A DNA stretch of 64,000 nt, from the NCBI RefSeq assembly GCF_026230105.1, contig NC_079474.1, positions 32,006,294 through 32,070,293 of the forward strand. Direction: 5' to 3'. A model generated the notes under the pieces. It saw only the letters and a program-made list of their open reading frames with translations. It had not been told where the DNA came from and did not search any database. This stretch comes from Diorhabda sublineata. Its lineage: Eukaryota > Arthropoda > Insecta > Coleoptera > Chrysomelidae. How positions within the stretch are numbered: the stretch's first letter is position 1; the number at the start of each line of letters is the position of its first letter. The position numbers and the translations under genes were made by a program. Below are positions 1 through 10,640 of the stretch, in pieces.

Positions 1-395
1 CTACCCGACTTAAATAACCAAATAAAATTTGATGAAAACAACAAAATATATTACCAAACTGGAAAGAACTGTTTTTTTTAAGCTGGAGCTTTCTTTTCTT
101 CTTCTTTAAGCTACGTTTGGTCGTCGGTTTTTTTCTTTTTTCAGTCTGAAACTGCGCAATCACAAACCTATCATCACAACCCCAGCCCTGCAAAGGAACA
201 ACTCCTATATCGGAGCCAATTTATATACCCAACTAATCTCTCCCTCTCTTTCTCTCCATATAAAAAGTTATCTACCTGATCCACCATTATCAGTTAGTCA
301 TCACATGTCAACCGATACACATTCTTCGTTAACAACAAACAAGAATTCTACCTGAAAATGAATCTAAGTTCTAAGTGCTCAAGCGGTCACCCTGT
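1..395. other. No gene seen
   Basis: This left edge has no open frame with recognisable protein content. It contains pyrimidine-rich stretches near 60-150 and 235-260. I see no splice-linked coding segment and no clear terminal repeat belonging to the Tc1-like remnant that follows. Confidence 0.5.
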
Positions 396-1070
396 TGCGA
401 CAAGATTAGAGTCGACGAGAAGTGACCAGTGCAATAAACATGAGCATGTCTGTTGTTTCCAGAGTTTACCGTAATTACCAAGAGACTAGTAACTTTCACC
501 AAAGACGCGGTTCCAGAAGAAAAACGTGCATATCGATTAATTCTCAGCACATTGCTGAGAAATCGGTCCCTCACTGGTGTTCAAGTCCAACAAGAGTTCA
601 CAGAAACGCGTGGAGTGGCTCTGAGTTGTTAGACAGTCAGAATAAGATTTAAGGCAGCTAATCTTAAACCAAAAAGTCCAGCTGTTGGTCCCAAAATAAC
701 CCTAGGCCACCGAGCAGCCCGTCTACGATTCCAGAGAACACGTTAAACGAACTGATGAATAATAATGGCTCCGTTCTTTCTCATACGAAAGCAAAACATG
801 CCTGCATGGTAGCGATAGAAGATGACTGACTTTTATTGAAACAGTTGAGCGGAGGTATAAACGGAGAACCGATGCATACAAATTTTAAGGGTTTCGTCAT
901 CCCTTACCCCATTTTCATCGGAGAAAATTTCATCCTAATGCAGGAAAATACCCGTCCGCATACATACTGCAAGTTCCGTACAAGATCTCGAAATTGACCA
1001 GCGAGTAGCTCGAGCTCAAATCCTATCGAGCATTTTTGGGCTGATCTTAGAGAAAAGTTCGGACTATAAA
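396..1070 (+). pseudogene. Decayed Tc1-like (IS630/Tc1/mariner) transposase
   Basis: Read across several frames, this stretch gives pieces of a Tc1-family transposase in the right order. First comes a helix-turn-helix segment with VVSRVYRNYQET near 450-490, then a basic RRGSRRK patch. Next, in another frame, comes the spacer-domain text RSLTGVQVQQE (about 560-600) and AANLKPKSPAVGPK (about 655-695). A relic of the second catalytic block follows (MQENTRPHT, about 940-965), and the C-terminal PIEHFWADLREKFG lies near 1,023-1,066. Multiple frameshifts and stops show it is dead. The family normally encodes about 340 aa that cut and paste the element at TA sites. The assignment to Tc1 rather than mariner rests on the PIEHFW-type ending. 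Confidence 0.8.
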
Positions 1071-1865
1071 TCCTGCATCATCCACGAGATCCGACCTCAA
1101 AACGGCACTTACTGTGCAATAGGATAGCATCGAATAAGATCAAGTAATGAAACTAGTTCTATCTATGAAAAAGCTATTGGAAACTGTTGTTAGGGCCAGA
1201 AGAGTGAACACTTCGTTCGAACTTTTCTTTACCAAAAAATAACATACTCATTATAAAGCCAAGGCTTTGAGGTGCTATATTGAGAAAAAGAATGGAAGTT
1301 ACTATTTTTTTCCTAGAGATTTTTGACGCGAGCGTGCGACTTGAAACGATTTTTTTGTTCACGATTGTAGATAGGCAGTACTCTGCAATATTGTGGGAAT
1401 CACGAAATCTCCTTTAAAAGTGTGTATCTAGGTAGTTTTTGATCTATACGTTTCTTTCGATGCTTTTGATAGAAAGTTTATAATTCCTACGGACATTATT
1501 TGGTAAATTCCACTAATAATACATTTTTTTTCTCCTCCAGAAATTCATAAATGATTTACTAGATAAGGCAAAGACTCTTTAAATTAAGTGAAGTGCCAAA
1601 AATTAATTCGAATGATTAAGAAGAAAGAAAGATAGACACTGGCCCTCATCGTTGGAGCCTAAGTTGCACAAGTCTTAGTGATTTTTGTCTACATCGATGT
1701 TCATTGGATAAAATGTGTATACCTATAATCCATCCTCGTATTACCAAAACGAACGTTTTGATGCAGTAATTTTAAGATTTTTATGTAACATCCAATTAAA
1801 AAAGGCTCGAAAATATCAACATTTTATGTTCTACACCATCTAGTACCCTTAATTTCCATATCATT
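1071..1865. other. No gene seen
   Basis: AT-rich sequence without a recognisable coding segment. A short minus-strand open frame at 1,174-1,362 has no family resemblance and is treated as chance. Confidence 0.4.
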
Positions 1866-2175
1866 TTACTTTTGTTTTGTAAAAATGGATGATGATCTGT
1901 TTGAGAGATCAATGTGTTCATGATTTGAGACGAAAACTGCAAAATAGAACAGCAACCCGATAAATGATCTACATTCAGTAAAGGTTTTGGATGTCAGTTC
2001 TTGAAAGATTTTTGTACTTTTGAATTTGTATTCCTGTTTTATTATTTGTCCACAATAAAATTGCATTTAGTGTATCATGATACGCCCCATAACTCATTAG
2101 AACTTGCTTTCTCAGCAATTGTTGCTGCCGGTCCATGTTATGTTGTGGTATGGCACAAAACATTAGTATGACCAT
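1866..2175 (-). pseudogene. piggyBac-like transposase fragment (first of three)
   Basis: Two overlapping minus-strand frames together give a short stretch resembling the central part of a piggyBac-type transposase (DDE_Tnp_1_7 family): KYKNLSRTDIQ followed, after a frame change, by FIGLLFYFAVFVSNHEHIDLS. In the family this position carries the conserved alpha-helical block that precedes the first catalytic aspartate (an 'alIGLlyl.Gv.ks' type pattern). Nothing of the catalytic core is visible, so this is a truncated relic. It lies directly beside the larger piggyBac copy but does not align with it, so it is probably a different lineage. The call rests on one short motif and is moderate. Confidence 0.45.
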
Positions 2176-2194
2176 TTGAAACGATTTTTTCCAA

Positions 2195-4660
2195 CCCTTC
2201 TTTGCATGATTTTTTAAATTTTTTTAAAATAAATCAGGGTGATGTAATTAATGCTCTAGATTAAAGGAAAAATATTTTAAAAAATCCTAGTGTAAATAAA
2301 AATATGTATTATGTAAAAAACAATATGATGGAAATTTACATCATCATGCATTGTCACATATTTAGCTCAGTACTATAAAAATAAAAAAAATATTGTTTAC
2401 AGAATCTTCTTTATTCTTTATGATAATTTAAAAAACAATTATTATTTTTATTTAAGCACAAATTGACGCCACATTTAATACACGAAATTGTGGAATAGCC
2501 TTTACATTTGGGAAATTTGCTTTTGGCCAATGTTCAGCACCATATTTTCTTATGTCTTTTGGAGGTGGTGGAGCTGGAGAACCTTTTCTTTTTTTTTTGA
2601 TTGTAGTTCTTCTTCTAGTAAACTGGTACTAGGACGCCCTCTTTTAGCTTCTTTGGTGGTTTCTCTGTTTCATAGCACAAAGGCCAATTCATTTCTGAAT
2701 TGGCCCATTGTAAGCAGACCCTTTTTAGGTTCACCTCTTTCTTGAGCATTTTTTTTATAAATAATCCAAGAGTTTATAATAGCTAGATCAAAAAGATGAA
2801 AAAAAATACGCAAATACCACTTTTTAGACCTCATTTTTATATGATTTCTGCCCAAAAAGCTATCCATGAGATCTACTCCTTCCATATGTTTATTGTACTC
2901 TTGGACAATAAACGGGCAAGTAATATCAATTTTTTCTTTTGTTGTCCTGTCATATCTATTGACTTTAGTTACATGCAATGCTCCAGAATAAGAAGATAAC
3001 AGAGTTACTATCTTATTATCTTTCCAAGCCACACAACTCAAATCTATACCATCATGCACAGACACTCTTTCCCCAAAACTACCTCTGGGCACAGATTTTT
3101 TCATGAAATTTTTCTTCTCTGGAAATTTATTATTTGGTATCCTGTTTTGTTGCACAGTTCCCACTGTGTGAATTCCTGATTTAGCTAAAAAAACTACCAA
3201 TGGCAAGAGGTATAAAAATTATCAAAGTATATGATGTGGTTTTGGTTTCTTGGCGCTCCTCGAAGCAAACGAACTACAACATTTCCTGTTGCACCAAGAT
3301 CTGGTTCATCTAGGAGTTTCTCTGTATTCTCTTGTCCAGAATATACCTCAAACTTGTGGGCATATCCCATCAAATCACAGAGAACATACAATTTGAAGCC
3401 CCATTTATGGGGCTTCTTAGGCAGATACTGTTTTAAAAAATGCCCTATTTTGGTAGAACACATCTCTTCATCCACAGAAAGTCTTTGATTCATTGGTACT
3501 GTGGCAAACCTCTCATCGAGATGCTTGATAACAGGGCGGATTTTATAAAGCCTGTCATGTTCTGGATGGCCTATAGGTATGTGAAGATCATTGTTATTAA
3601 AATGGAATGATAACTTTATTTTCTGAAACTTGTTTAGTGACATTGTTGAAGAAATGGGCTCATATCCAAACTTGGGCGACCAGTATGATCTTGTGCTAGG
3701 AAATTTGATTACGGACATGTATAATAATATACCAAAGAACTTATACAAATCATATTCTGTAAATGTTATAGATGAACTGGGATTACTCTGTATTATATAT
3801 AAATTTGTCTCCTCCACTAATGTTTTGATAAAATGGTTAAAACATTGATATGGAGTTTCTAGGTGTGATAGACCGCCTGAAGCAGTAGAACTCTCCAAGA
3901 AAGTAATTTTATCTGTATCATACACCGGATTCCTTTTTTTCCAAATCAGTCAAATGGAAAACTGGATGAAGACTGCAAATTGGATGATGTTGATGGGTGA
4001 GAGGATTCTTGATCTTCTGGTTCTACAAGAGGAGGATCAATGTCAGCAGTTTCATCCACATCATCATCATCATCATCGTTCTCCTCCTGCAACACTCTTA
4101 TAACTTCATCAGCATCGCGGTTTTCATCATCGGAATCTTGGTCATCAAGGCCATCTTCTGAGAGCCAACCGCCTTCTAGCTTACTAAGATAATCTTCAAT
4201 ATCTCTTTCATTCAAGTTTCCCTAAAAAACAACATAAAATAAACATTACAAAAAAAATTGCCATACATTGCAAGTGAAGTTACTGCACAGTGATGTAAAT
4301 TTCACATAGTTTTGAGAAATGTATATAATATAAATTGTATATAAAATAACAAAAACATGAAAACAAATCTTTTTTCCACACATGTACACTTTTCTTGTAT
4401 TTTATATCTCCGTTTATTTCCTTATTAACAATTTAAAATATCACTTGTTTTTTCCAGTCCCAACAAACAGCGGAATGACAAGTTCTAAGCCTGGTAATTG
4501 ACAGTGACGTTTACTATTTTTTGACAACTGCGTTTTGTTGTACACTATAGTCGCTTAAAAAGTTGCCAGCAACAACAAATTTACAGTACAAGGGTTTTGA
4601 GTACCTTTTTTTGTTGACTAAATATTATGATTAAAATTTCCATCATCATGCAAAGAAGGG
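2195..4660 (-). mobile_element. piggyBac-like element with inverted termini, about 2.47 kb
   Basis: A 16-bp inverted repeat bounds the element. The left end reads CCCTTCTTTGCATGAT at 2,195-2,210, and its reverse complement lies at 4,645-4,660. The length (about 2.47 kb), the CCC/GGG outer triplets and a piggyBac-type transposase reading on the minus strand all fit that superfamily. The expected TTAA target duplication is not preserved: the flanks read CCAA on the left and TTTG on the right. An inner ATCATCATGCA motif recurs at both ends (about 2,340-2,350 and 4,640-4,652), as expected for subterminal repeats. The copy is immobile by itself because its transposase is broken. Confidence 0.75.
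2411..4215 (-). pseudogene. piggyBac transposase pseudogene (PGBD-like)
   Basis: The minus strand encodes an acidic N-terminus (4,215-3,946), the DDE core (3,925-3,194, then 3,206-2,670) and a basic, proline-rich, cysteine-bearing tail (2,667-2,411). The three catalytic aspartates of the family are visible in LSVDEEM, YFDNFYTS and EGVDLMDSF. The tail contains KCKGYS and SCIKCGVNLC, the zinc-binding cysteine-rich domain that piggyBac transposases use to bind DNA. At least four lesions break it: a frameshift near 3,950 just before WKKRNP, a frameshift near 3,200 after FDNFYTS, an in-frame stop near 2,667, and a frameshift near 2,510 inside the cysteine-rich domain. No ATG starts the first block. 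An acceptor-like site precedes it near 4,224, so a first exon may be missing. Confidence 0.85.
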
Positions 4661-4664
4661 TTTG

Positions 4665-4758
4665 GTAACGTCAAGTGGGGCACGACGGATCTATCTGAAG
4701 ACCTATGTGCTCAACGGTTTTACAGCCTCCCCCCCCCCACAACTATGAACTTCTTATT
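4665..4758 (+). repeat. Interspersed repeat A, copy 1 (probable LINE 3' tail)
   Basis: The text from GTAACGTCAAG at 4,665 through GACCTATGTGCTCAACGG to CTATGAAC near 4,748 recurs at 49,945-50,035 (same strand) and, inverted, at 36,318-36,382. Three copies with the same internal order show a dispersed repeat. The style resembles 3' tails of RNase H-bearing LINEs found in this window, which is an inference. A run of ten C residues interrupts this copy. Confidence 0.6.
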
Positions 4759-5341
4759 TGGTTGATAGTTATGTTGAAACATTCTCTGTAAGCGTTCTCA
4801 AAATGGTCTAATACGGCATAATCTATTATTTGCTTGAAGAGCATTTGGGTCAGCAAATCTTTAATATTGATAAAAATCTGTTTCGACTCAGACCTTTCTC
4901 CAAAAACGATGGAGTATTTAGATTATAGCACGAACTCCAATACATGGAAATTTGTGTATTTTCGCGCCATTCTAGACCATTGGTTTAAAATCTAGATGGG
5001 GTTGATTTGCAAAATAAAATTGAGCTTTCATATTCGTACATTGCACAATAAAATTAAACAATTCATCTGGCAAAAAGGCATCTTCACACCTTGTAAAAGA
5101 TACACACACATCACGATTTGGACCTGCAATTCCAAGGAATTCTGGCACATTATAAGGTCGAATATCTCCAAATGGATCGCCTATCATATTCCATGCAAGT
5201 GGATCGTCATCAACAGATGAAGTGTTACTAAAGTCTGATAAAATTTCATCTTTCATCTTCACTACCAGTGAAATTTTCACTTTCATCGTCGGATGTAATA
5301 TTGTCGAACAAAAAATCGGAGTCTGAATCACTGTCACTCAT
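4759..5341 (-). pseudogene. piggyBac-like transposase N-terminal fragment (different family)
   Basis: From an ATG at 5,341 the minus strand reads an acidic leader starting MSDSDSDSDF. After a frameshift near 5,250 it continues with DPFGDIRPYNVPEFLG and ends near HLDFKPMVW at about 4,975. In further frames come YWSSCYNLNTPSFLEKG, LSRNRFLSILK and ADPNALQANNRL (about 4,930-4,810). This order matches the N-terminal half of piggyBac-type transposases, up to the point just before the first catalytic aspartate. The catalytic core is absent because the sequence runs into repeat A at about 4,758. It does not align closely with the 2.2-4.7 kb element, so it is a second family. It is broken by at least two frameshifts and a deletion. 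Confidence 0.7.
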
Positions 5342-5732
5342 GTTTAGAGGAGAATTTATTGCAGATATTTGCAAATCCGAACTTTAATTATAAATAAAAA
5401 CCGACAGCTTATCGGACCAATAAGACATAGGAGGAGGAGGACTATTATACTGGAATATATACAAAGTATACAAATATTATTAGTTTTTGATAAATAGTTT
5501 TTCACTGTAAGCAAAAAATCAAAGTTAAAATCATAACAACGTATAGTCCCAGAGCTGGCTTCAAAAAACAGGGTCGATTAGGTGCGCGCCATTTTAGCTT
5601 GTAAACTTAATACATCACCAAATGCCAATTCTCAAGGTCAGGACAGGTCGAATATGAAAATGCCAGCCGGTTTTCTCGAACGGAAAAATTGGCTGAAAAA
5701 ACCACATAACTTTTTTATTAGGTTTTTGGAGT

Positions 5733-6060
5733 CTCAAATAAGAGCGATGTAATAGTGCAAGAAGTTTTGCAGATGAGTTTTCCGGCATTTTCGATCACTT
5801 CTTAAAGGGTTTACCAGCCTGCAGCATTTCTTGCGCTATTACATCGCTCTTATTTGAGGTTTATAATCCCCACGTTACAAAAGGTTTCGCGCCCGCACGT
5901 TATAAGGTTTTTCAGATGAGTTTTCCGGTATTTTCGTTCAATTCTTACGAGGGTTTTCCGGCCTGCAGCACTTCTTGCACTATTACATCGCTCTTATTTT
6001 AGGTTTAAACGTTACAAAAGGTTTCGCGGCCGCACGTTATGAGGTTTTTCAGATGAGTGT
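5733..6060. repeat. Tandem ~140-bp repeat with an inverted half-copy
   Basis: CAGATGAGTTTTCCGG starts at 5,770 and 5,913, and a diverged copy starts at 6,050, giving a period of about 140 bp. Each unit contains CCTGCAGCA, then CTATTACATCGCTCTTATTT, then GTTACAAAAGGTTTCGCG. Upstream, at 5,733-5,765, the 32-bp segment reading CTCAAATAAGAGCGATGTAA is the inverse of a segment inside each unit, so the block can fold back. Tandem units next to an inverted end are seen in non-autonomous Helitron-like and fold-back elements. I cannot assign a superfamily. Confidence 0.75.
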
Positions 6061-7643
6061 TCAGGCTTTCATTGGTGACAGATTGACTGTTTTATAAATT
6101 TTTCGATGTTTTCGAGCCTTAACAATTATAAATTTATTCGCGGCCAGTTTTGCCAATGACATTGTTAACCTGTTTTCTATGTTTTTATATTTTAATTTGA
6201 TTTTAGTCTGTAGGTTATTTATATAATATGGTAACAGCTAGTCCTTATAATTCAGGATATAGGTTAGGAATCATATCAGACTGCCTTTTTGAATTTATCA
6301 TGATCTATTTTCAAGCGGAAACAGTAATTTACCTCTGAAAAGCATGAATGATTCTATCAGTGTTTAATAATAAACAAAAAAATTCATAACAGCGTTTTGT
6401 GTCAATAAAATTTTGGAGTATACAGTAACCGCTGGAAAAATCGATTATCAATATTATGTAATTCATTTAATTTTTTTTTACAAATTACAAATTAAAATAT
6501 GTAAACAATACCAAGAACGTAAACCAAATTTTAAATTGATGACGTACCTTGAAAGGTATTAATTCAGTACCTACTGTATTTGTAAAGAAATACCTCGTTC
6601 AGTAGATTGTAGTTCATCAATACTCGTCAGTTTTTAGAATATTTAGACTATATAAACACACCGGTGTAATGAAAAGTAGAACAATTTTTACAACACAAGT
6701 TTTTACTGAAAATATTGTATTAGTAATAATTTAATCGTAATAAATTTTATTTTGTAATTTGTCGTGCCTGTATATTTTAAAGCCTTGTTCACATATTTTT
6801 GTCATTTATATTTGTTGCATTGCTGAGAGCCAAATTACAAACAACTGTCCTTTCTTTTTTAACTGTAGACTTTTACCAGTCTTGCTATATTTAACTCAAA
6901 AAACTTAGAAATAGTGATCAAGTGATAGAACTCTAGACCAGTCATACCCCAGGATTCCGCGAAACTTCAGAAAAACACCTCTGATTATCAACAATCGATA
7001 CTTTTATTCGATTGTTGCAATTTAGTCGAATCGATCTATTCCTCTCGGCAGTAGCGCCTTCCACCACGCGTCACTGCTCACGCGTTCATTTGTTAAACAA
7101 GTCCGAACATACAAAATAAGTATCGATATTTGTCTCGATATAATATATCGATACTTTGAGATATATCGTAAGGGATTTGTATTTAACTAATATAAAATAT
7201 TGAATATCAGATAGGGTTCAAGTTAATTTGAGTATAAACAGAGTGCAGAAACAAATCAACTTTATTTATTTATAAATCCCAATCCCAAATCCCAATAATT
7301 TTTCTATAAACTTTGCAAAAACAAAATTTTAGTAACTCTTTTGTAGTCTGCTCCTCTGCAAAGTTTAAACCTTTGCGGCTTTTGACAAAAGTCGTACAGA
7401 TGGAACAGAGCTGGCCACCATTGTTAAATATTCAAATGCTACATTATAAAAACTTTGGGGACTGTACTCACACTTCTAATGGGTTTTCGTTTAATCTACT
7501 AACTGGAGCCCCCAATTCCGCAGGACCAGTTTATGGTGATTACTCCAAAGACTATAACTCGATGGAAAACTGATTTTGCCGGAAGTGTCCGAGTCAGATT
7601 CTGTAGTAGTACATAATTCATCCTGCTGGGTTTTTTAAACGTA
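6061..7643. other. No gene seen; DRE-like motif cluster
   Basis: No recognisable coding segment. Two perfect TATCGATA octamers lie at 7,121-7,128 and 7,146-7,153 with further CGATA half-sites around them. A small CpG-richer patch precedes them at about 7,035-7,090. The open frame at 7,313-7,573 has no family resemblance that I can see. Confidence 0.45.
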
Positions 7644-8320
7644 CAGTAATCTCCCGGTTAACGGAGCCTGTCCTTCAAAAATAACATACATAAATAAAGG
7701 TTTCAATAGCGAGACATCTACGGGAGCCGCGAGGATTATTTGTTTATAAAGTAACAATCGCGGTCGTTGACATAGACGGACCGTACAAAAAAGCGCCAGA
7801 ACCTGAGTGAATTAGTCGAACTGTCCAATGAGTTACCCTTTGAAGATCAAATCAACAGCGAAGACATTCGTGATTGGTGCAATCAAGATGTTCAGATGAA
7901 GATTACCGAAGAGGAAATCATCGATATGGTAACTGGTGTTAAGCACAGTGAAGAAGATGACAATATGGACGAGATGAATCCCAAAATATTATACACCGAC
8001 GGGCTGAAAGCGATCGACGCTGCTCATGCGACATCCCGCGTCTCTACAGGCGCAAAATTGCAACGTCCAAGCGAGAGAATATGTTATCTCAGAAGACGAT
8101 CAAAGACTTTTTTACGAAATAATCTATGTTTCCATCTGTTTACAGGTCTGTAATTGTGATTATTATATGCTTTTGCTTCAAATAAACCAGTTTTGTAACC
8201 TTTCACGGAGTTTTACGTTTTTTTTTTACCAAAACTGAACTTAACTTTCGGATTATCCTAGTTTTCCCGTATCCGAGATGGTCCCGGTTCCAATTACCTC
8301 TGATAATCGGGGGTCTACTG
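7644..8320 (+). mobile_element. Short pogo/Tigger-type element with TA target duplication
   Basis: The left end reads CAGTAATCTCCCGGTTA from 7,644, preceded by TA. The right end, inverted, reads CAGTAGACCCCCGATTA and finishes at 8,320, followed by TA. CAGTA ends with TA duplications are typical of pogo/Tigger elements of the Tc1/mariner superfamily. At 677 bp it is far shorter than an autonomous copy, so it is internally deleted. Confidence 0.8.
7800..8153 (+). pseudogene. Tigger/jerky-like transposase C-terminal remnant
   Basis: Inside the CAGTA-bounded element one frame reads LSELVELSNELPF near 7,805, then EDIRDWCNQD, then ITEEEIIDMV and a stretch of acidic residues. It continues with DGLKAIDAAHA at about 8,005-8,035. 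This acidic tail (a 'W...D....lteeEIi..V' pattern) is the usual ending of pogo/Tigger and jerky-type DDE transposases and of their domesticated relatives. The DNA-binding and catalytic domains are gone. It is an internal-deletion relic, not a gene. Confidence 0.65.
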
Positions 8321-8322
8321 TA

Positions 8323-9105
8323 TCATTAACTTTACTAACGGCAATGCAAGGCAACAGAACGCACGATAACACTGAAAAAGTAGTAAAATCCAGTGGTCAC
8401 AATGGCGTTAAAAATGTTGTTTGTCGTCCAGCTTCCATATTAGTATTGCAAGTTCATGATTCTGAATCATCCTTTATTAAATTATGTCAAAATCGGCCGA
8501 CTTTGATCCTTGTACTGTAAATAAAGGATATTTAATACGGTGAATGAAACAATTTGTAAAGTTTTGTTGGTACTATTGGAATTGATTTGCGAAAATGATC
8601 TTTTGTTGTATTGTTAATGTAGTAGTAACATAAAAAGCTTCCACACACGGTTGAATGTTATAAACAGATGTTTTACTTCCGCAGTTACCGCCTTGAAGTA
8701 CTTAAAATCGTTAATACTTCAGTTGCTGGTCTATATTGTTTAAAAGGGCCATTTTATGTTTTTACCTAATCGCAAAAAGAAGATCAAGGAAAAATGGTTG
8801 TAGAAGATTAGAAAAGATTTGAGATCAATGGAAAAAGTGAAAGATATCAGATAGAACTGACAAGATAACTATTCATATTGGAGTCTTAAAATTATGCTTT
8901 ACACACAAAAACAACTACAAAGAAACGTCTGGAAAATAAGCAAAATTGTACCGTCTGTTGACATTTGTTTACGCTACAATGACTTTTTGAGGTTAAATTC
9001 TGCATTCATACAATGTAGATAGTGTATCAAGTATACAGCAACAGTTTGAGGAAAAAGTATACATATACTACAAAACCACTGTTGATGGGAATATAAACTG
9101 CCTAA
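8323..9105. other. No gene seen
   Basis: AT-rich sequence with short chance frames only. The frame at 8,278-8,520 starts inside the pogo end and shows no known motif. Confidence 0.4.
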
Positions 9106-9107
9106 TA

Positions 9108-9598
9108 CAGGGTGGCGCAATAGAACGTGCATTTATTAAGTATATCAAATGAAATTTGGAAATGCAGATTTGTGAAAAATCTTGTCAATAAATCTGATGT
9201 GGTTTCTGCAATTTCCTGACGGATATTTTCCTTTAGCTGACTGATGTCCCTTGGATTGTTCATATAGACTTTATGTTTGAGGTGTCCCTATAAAAAAATC
9301 AAGAGGCGTCAAGTCAGGTCTACGTGGAGGCCAAGGGATATCAACTATTTTGGAAATTAGATGGTTTAAACATGGAACCGACCTCTTCAAAACGCTTAAC
9401 CTATATTTTGATTAAATTTGCACTCGGAGCTTCATTAATGTGTCTTAATCGATATTCTGAATGATACAGTCGCCTTGTTAAGACGTACAAACGACCGTTC
9501 TCGTAAAACATGGCTACTGAGCAAGCCACACCACCCCACGCACCATTAACCTCCCGAAAAAAGATGATGTAGTATGCACATTTTATTGCTCCACCCTG
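9108..9598 (-). mobile_element. TA-flanked inverted-repeat element with DDE relic (Tc1/mariner-like)
   Basis: The left end reads CAGGGTGGCGCAATAG and the right end is its imperfect inverse, ending CTCCACCCTG. Both are flanked by TA. On the minus strand, about 9,350-9,200, a broken frame gives WPPRRPDLTPLDFF, then YMNNPRDISQLKENI after a frameshift. 'PRSPDLTPLDFFLWG' is the third catalytic block of a common insect DDE transposase group within the Tc1/mariner superfamily. Here the tryptophan-glycine after FF is replaced. The element is 491 bp and non-autonomous. Confidence 0.75.
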
Positions 9599-10434
9599 TA
9601 GTTACTTGACAGCAAATATTATGTTGAAAGAAATGACTGTTGTATTAACTGGCAAAAATTTGTTCTATCACTTTTGAAGTAATTCAAAACTGTCGTTCAT
9701 CAATTTATACAATTTTCTTATAATTGTTTGTATCGTGTACTGTATCGCATTAAGTGTCTAAACATTACAATTACATGGGCTTCTATTCTCCCTAGCAAAA
9801 GTGCCGAAACGTCTAATGTCAAACAGTGAGATTATCGATTCGATTTCTAAAAATCGATTCCAAGTCAAGAATTTTTCAGTTGAACTATCAATTAAATTAT
9901 TATTAGAAATTCTTTTTTTCGTTTTCTCCAAAAAAATGTCTTATTCTTTAAAAATAATGTTTTCAAATAATGTAATAAAATCGAAAACCGTTTTCGAACG
10001 ATAAAAGCATTGAAAACGCATTTCGATTCTTATGGAGTCATTTAAAGCAGCCGCGGGAATTAGGTCGTTTGCGAATGACGTCACAACAAGCCGCCATATT
10101 GTCTTTAACATTACATTAAAATTATTAAAAAATTTTTAAGACAAGACAATACGTCCGACGTTTCAAGTCTCGTTATTAGAAATGTTTTTGCCGCTTTCTA
10201 GGTCAAACTAGCAGTCCATGTAACTAATTGGTCTAAGATCTAAACTTATTTTTATTCGAATTTGTCATATGAAGAACTGTGATTGGCTCGAAAGGGGCCA
10301 CAAAAGTACTTTTTCTCCTAATTTAACCTATCCTGTTTCTTTTGCGTTTGGTTCTATAAAATACACACATTTAATATTAAAGAGCGGCATTCAAGTGAAA
10401 ATAAACTATTGAAAGAGAGAGAGAAAGCATTGGT
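9599..10434. other. No gene seen
   Basis: No supported coding segment. At 10,076-10,102 the text ATGACGTCACAACAAGCCGC resembles the CRE-containing repeat found near 55.0 and 56.3 kb, so a fragment of that family may lie here. Confidence 0.35.
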
Positions 10435-10447
10435 TTACCCTTATATG

Positions 10448-10640
10448 CAATACTCCTATATGGACAGTTCTTATGGGAAAAAACGTCTATACGTTACGGT
10501 GCCGACAATATTCATTTTTTCTCTCGTTTGAGACACTTTATCTATACTGCACATGCTTCATGCGCGGAACTAACTGAAGCGCCCGGAGGAGAGAGAGAAC
10601 GATACACTATTTGTTTCACTTAGTCGGAACACCTTCCAGT
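10448..10640 (+). repeat. Interspersed repeat B, copy 1
   Basis: Shares with 30,180-30,330 and 40,786-40,905 the blocks TATGGGAAAAAACGTC, CTTTATCTATACTGC, GCATGCTTCATGCGCG and CGGAGGAGAGAGAGAACGAT, in the same order and on the same strand. This copy also keeps CTATATGGACAGTT on its left, which in copy 2 lies in the terminal inverted repeat. Confidence 0.75.

Noticed and set aside
7313..7573. 86-codon plus-strand frame near the DRE cluster
   Set aside because: Contains no motif I know; proximity to a pogo element and absence of splice partners argue against a host gene.
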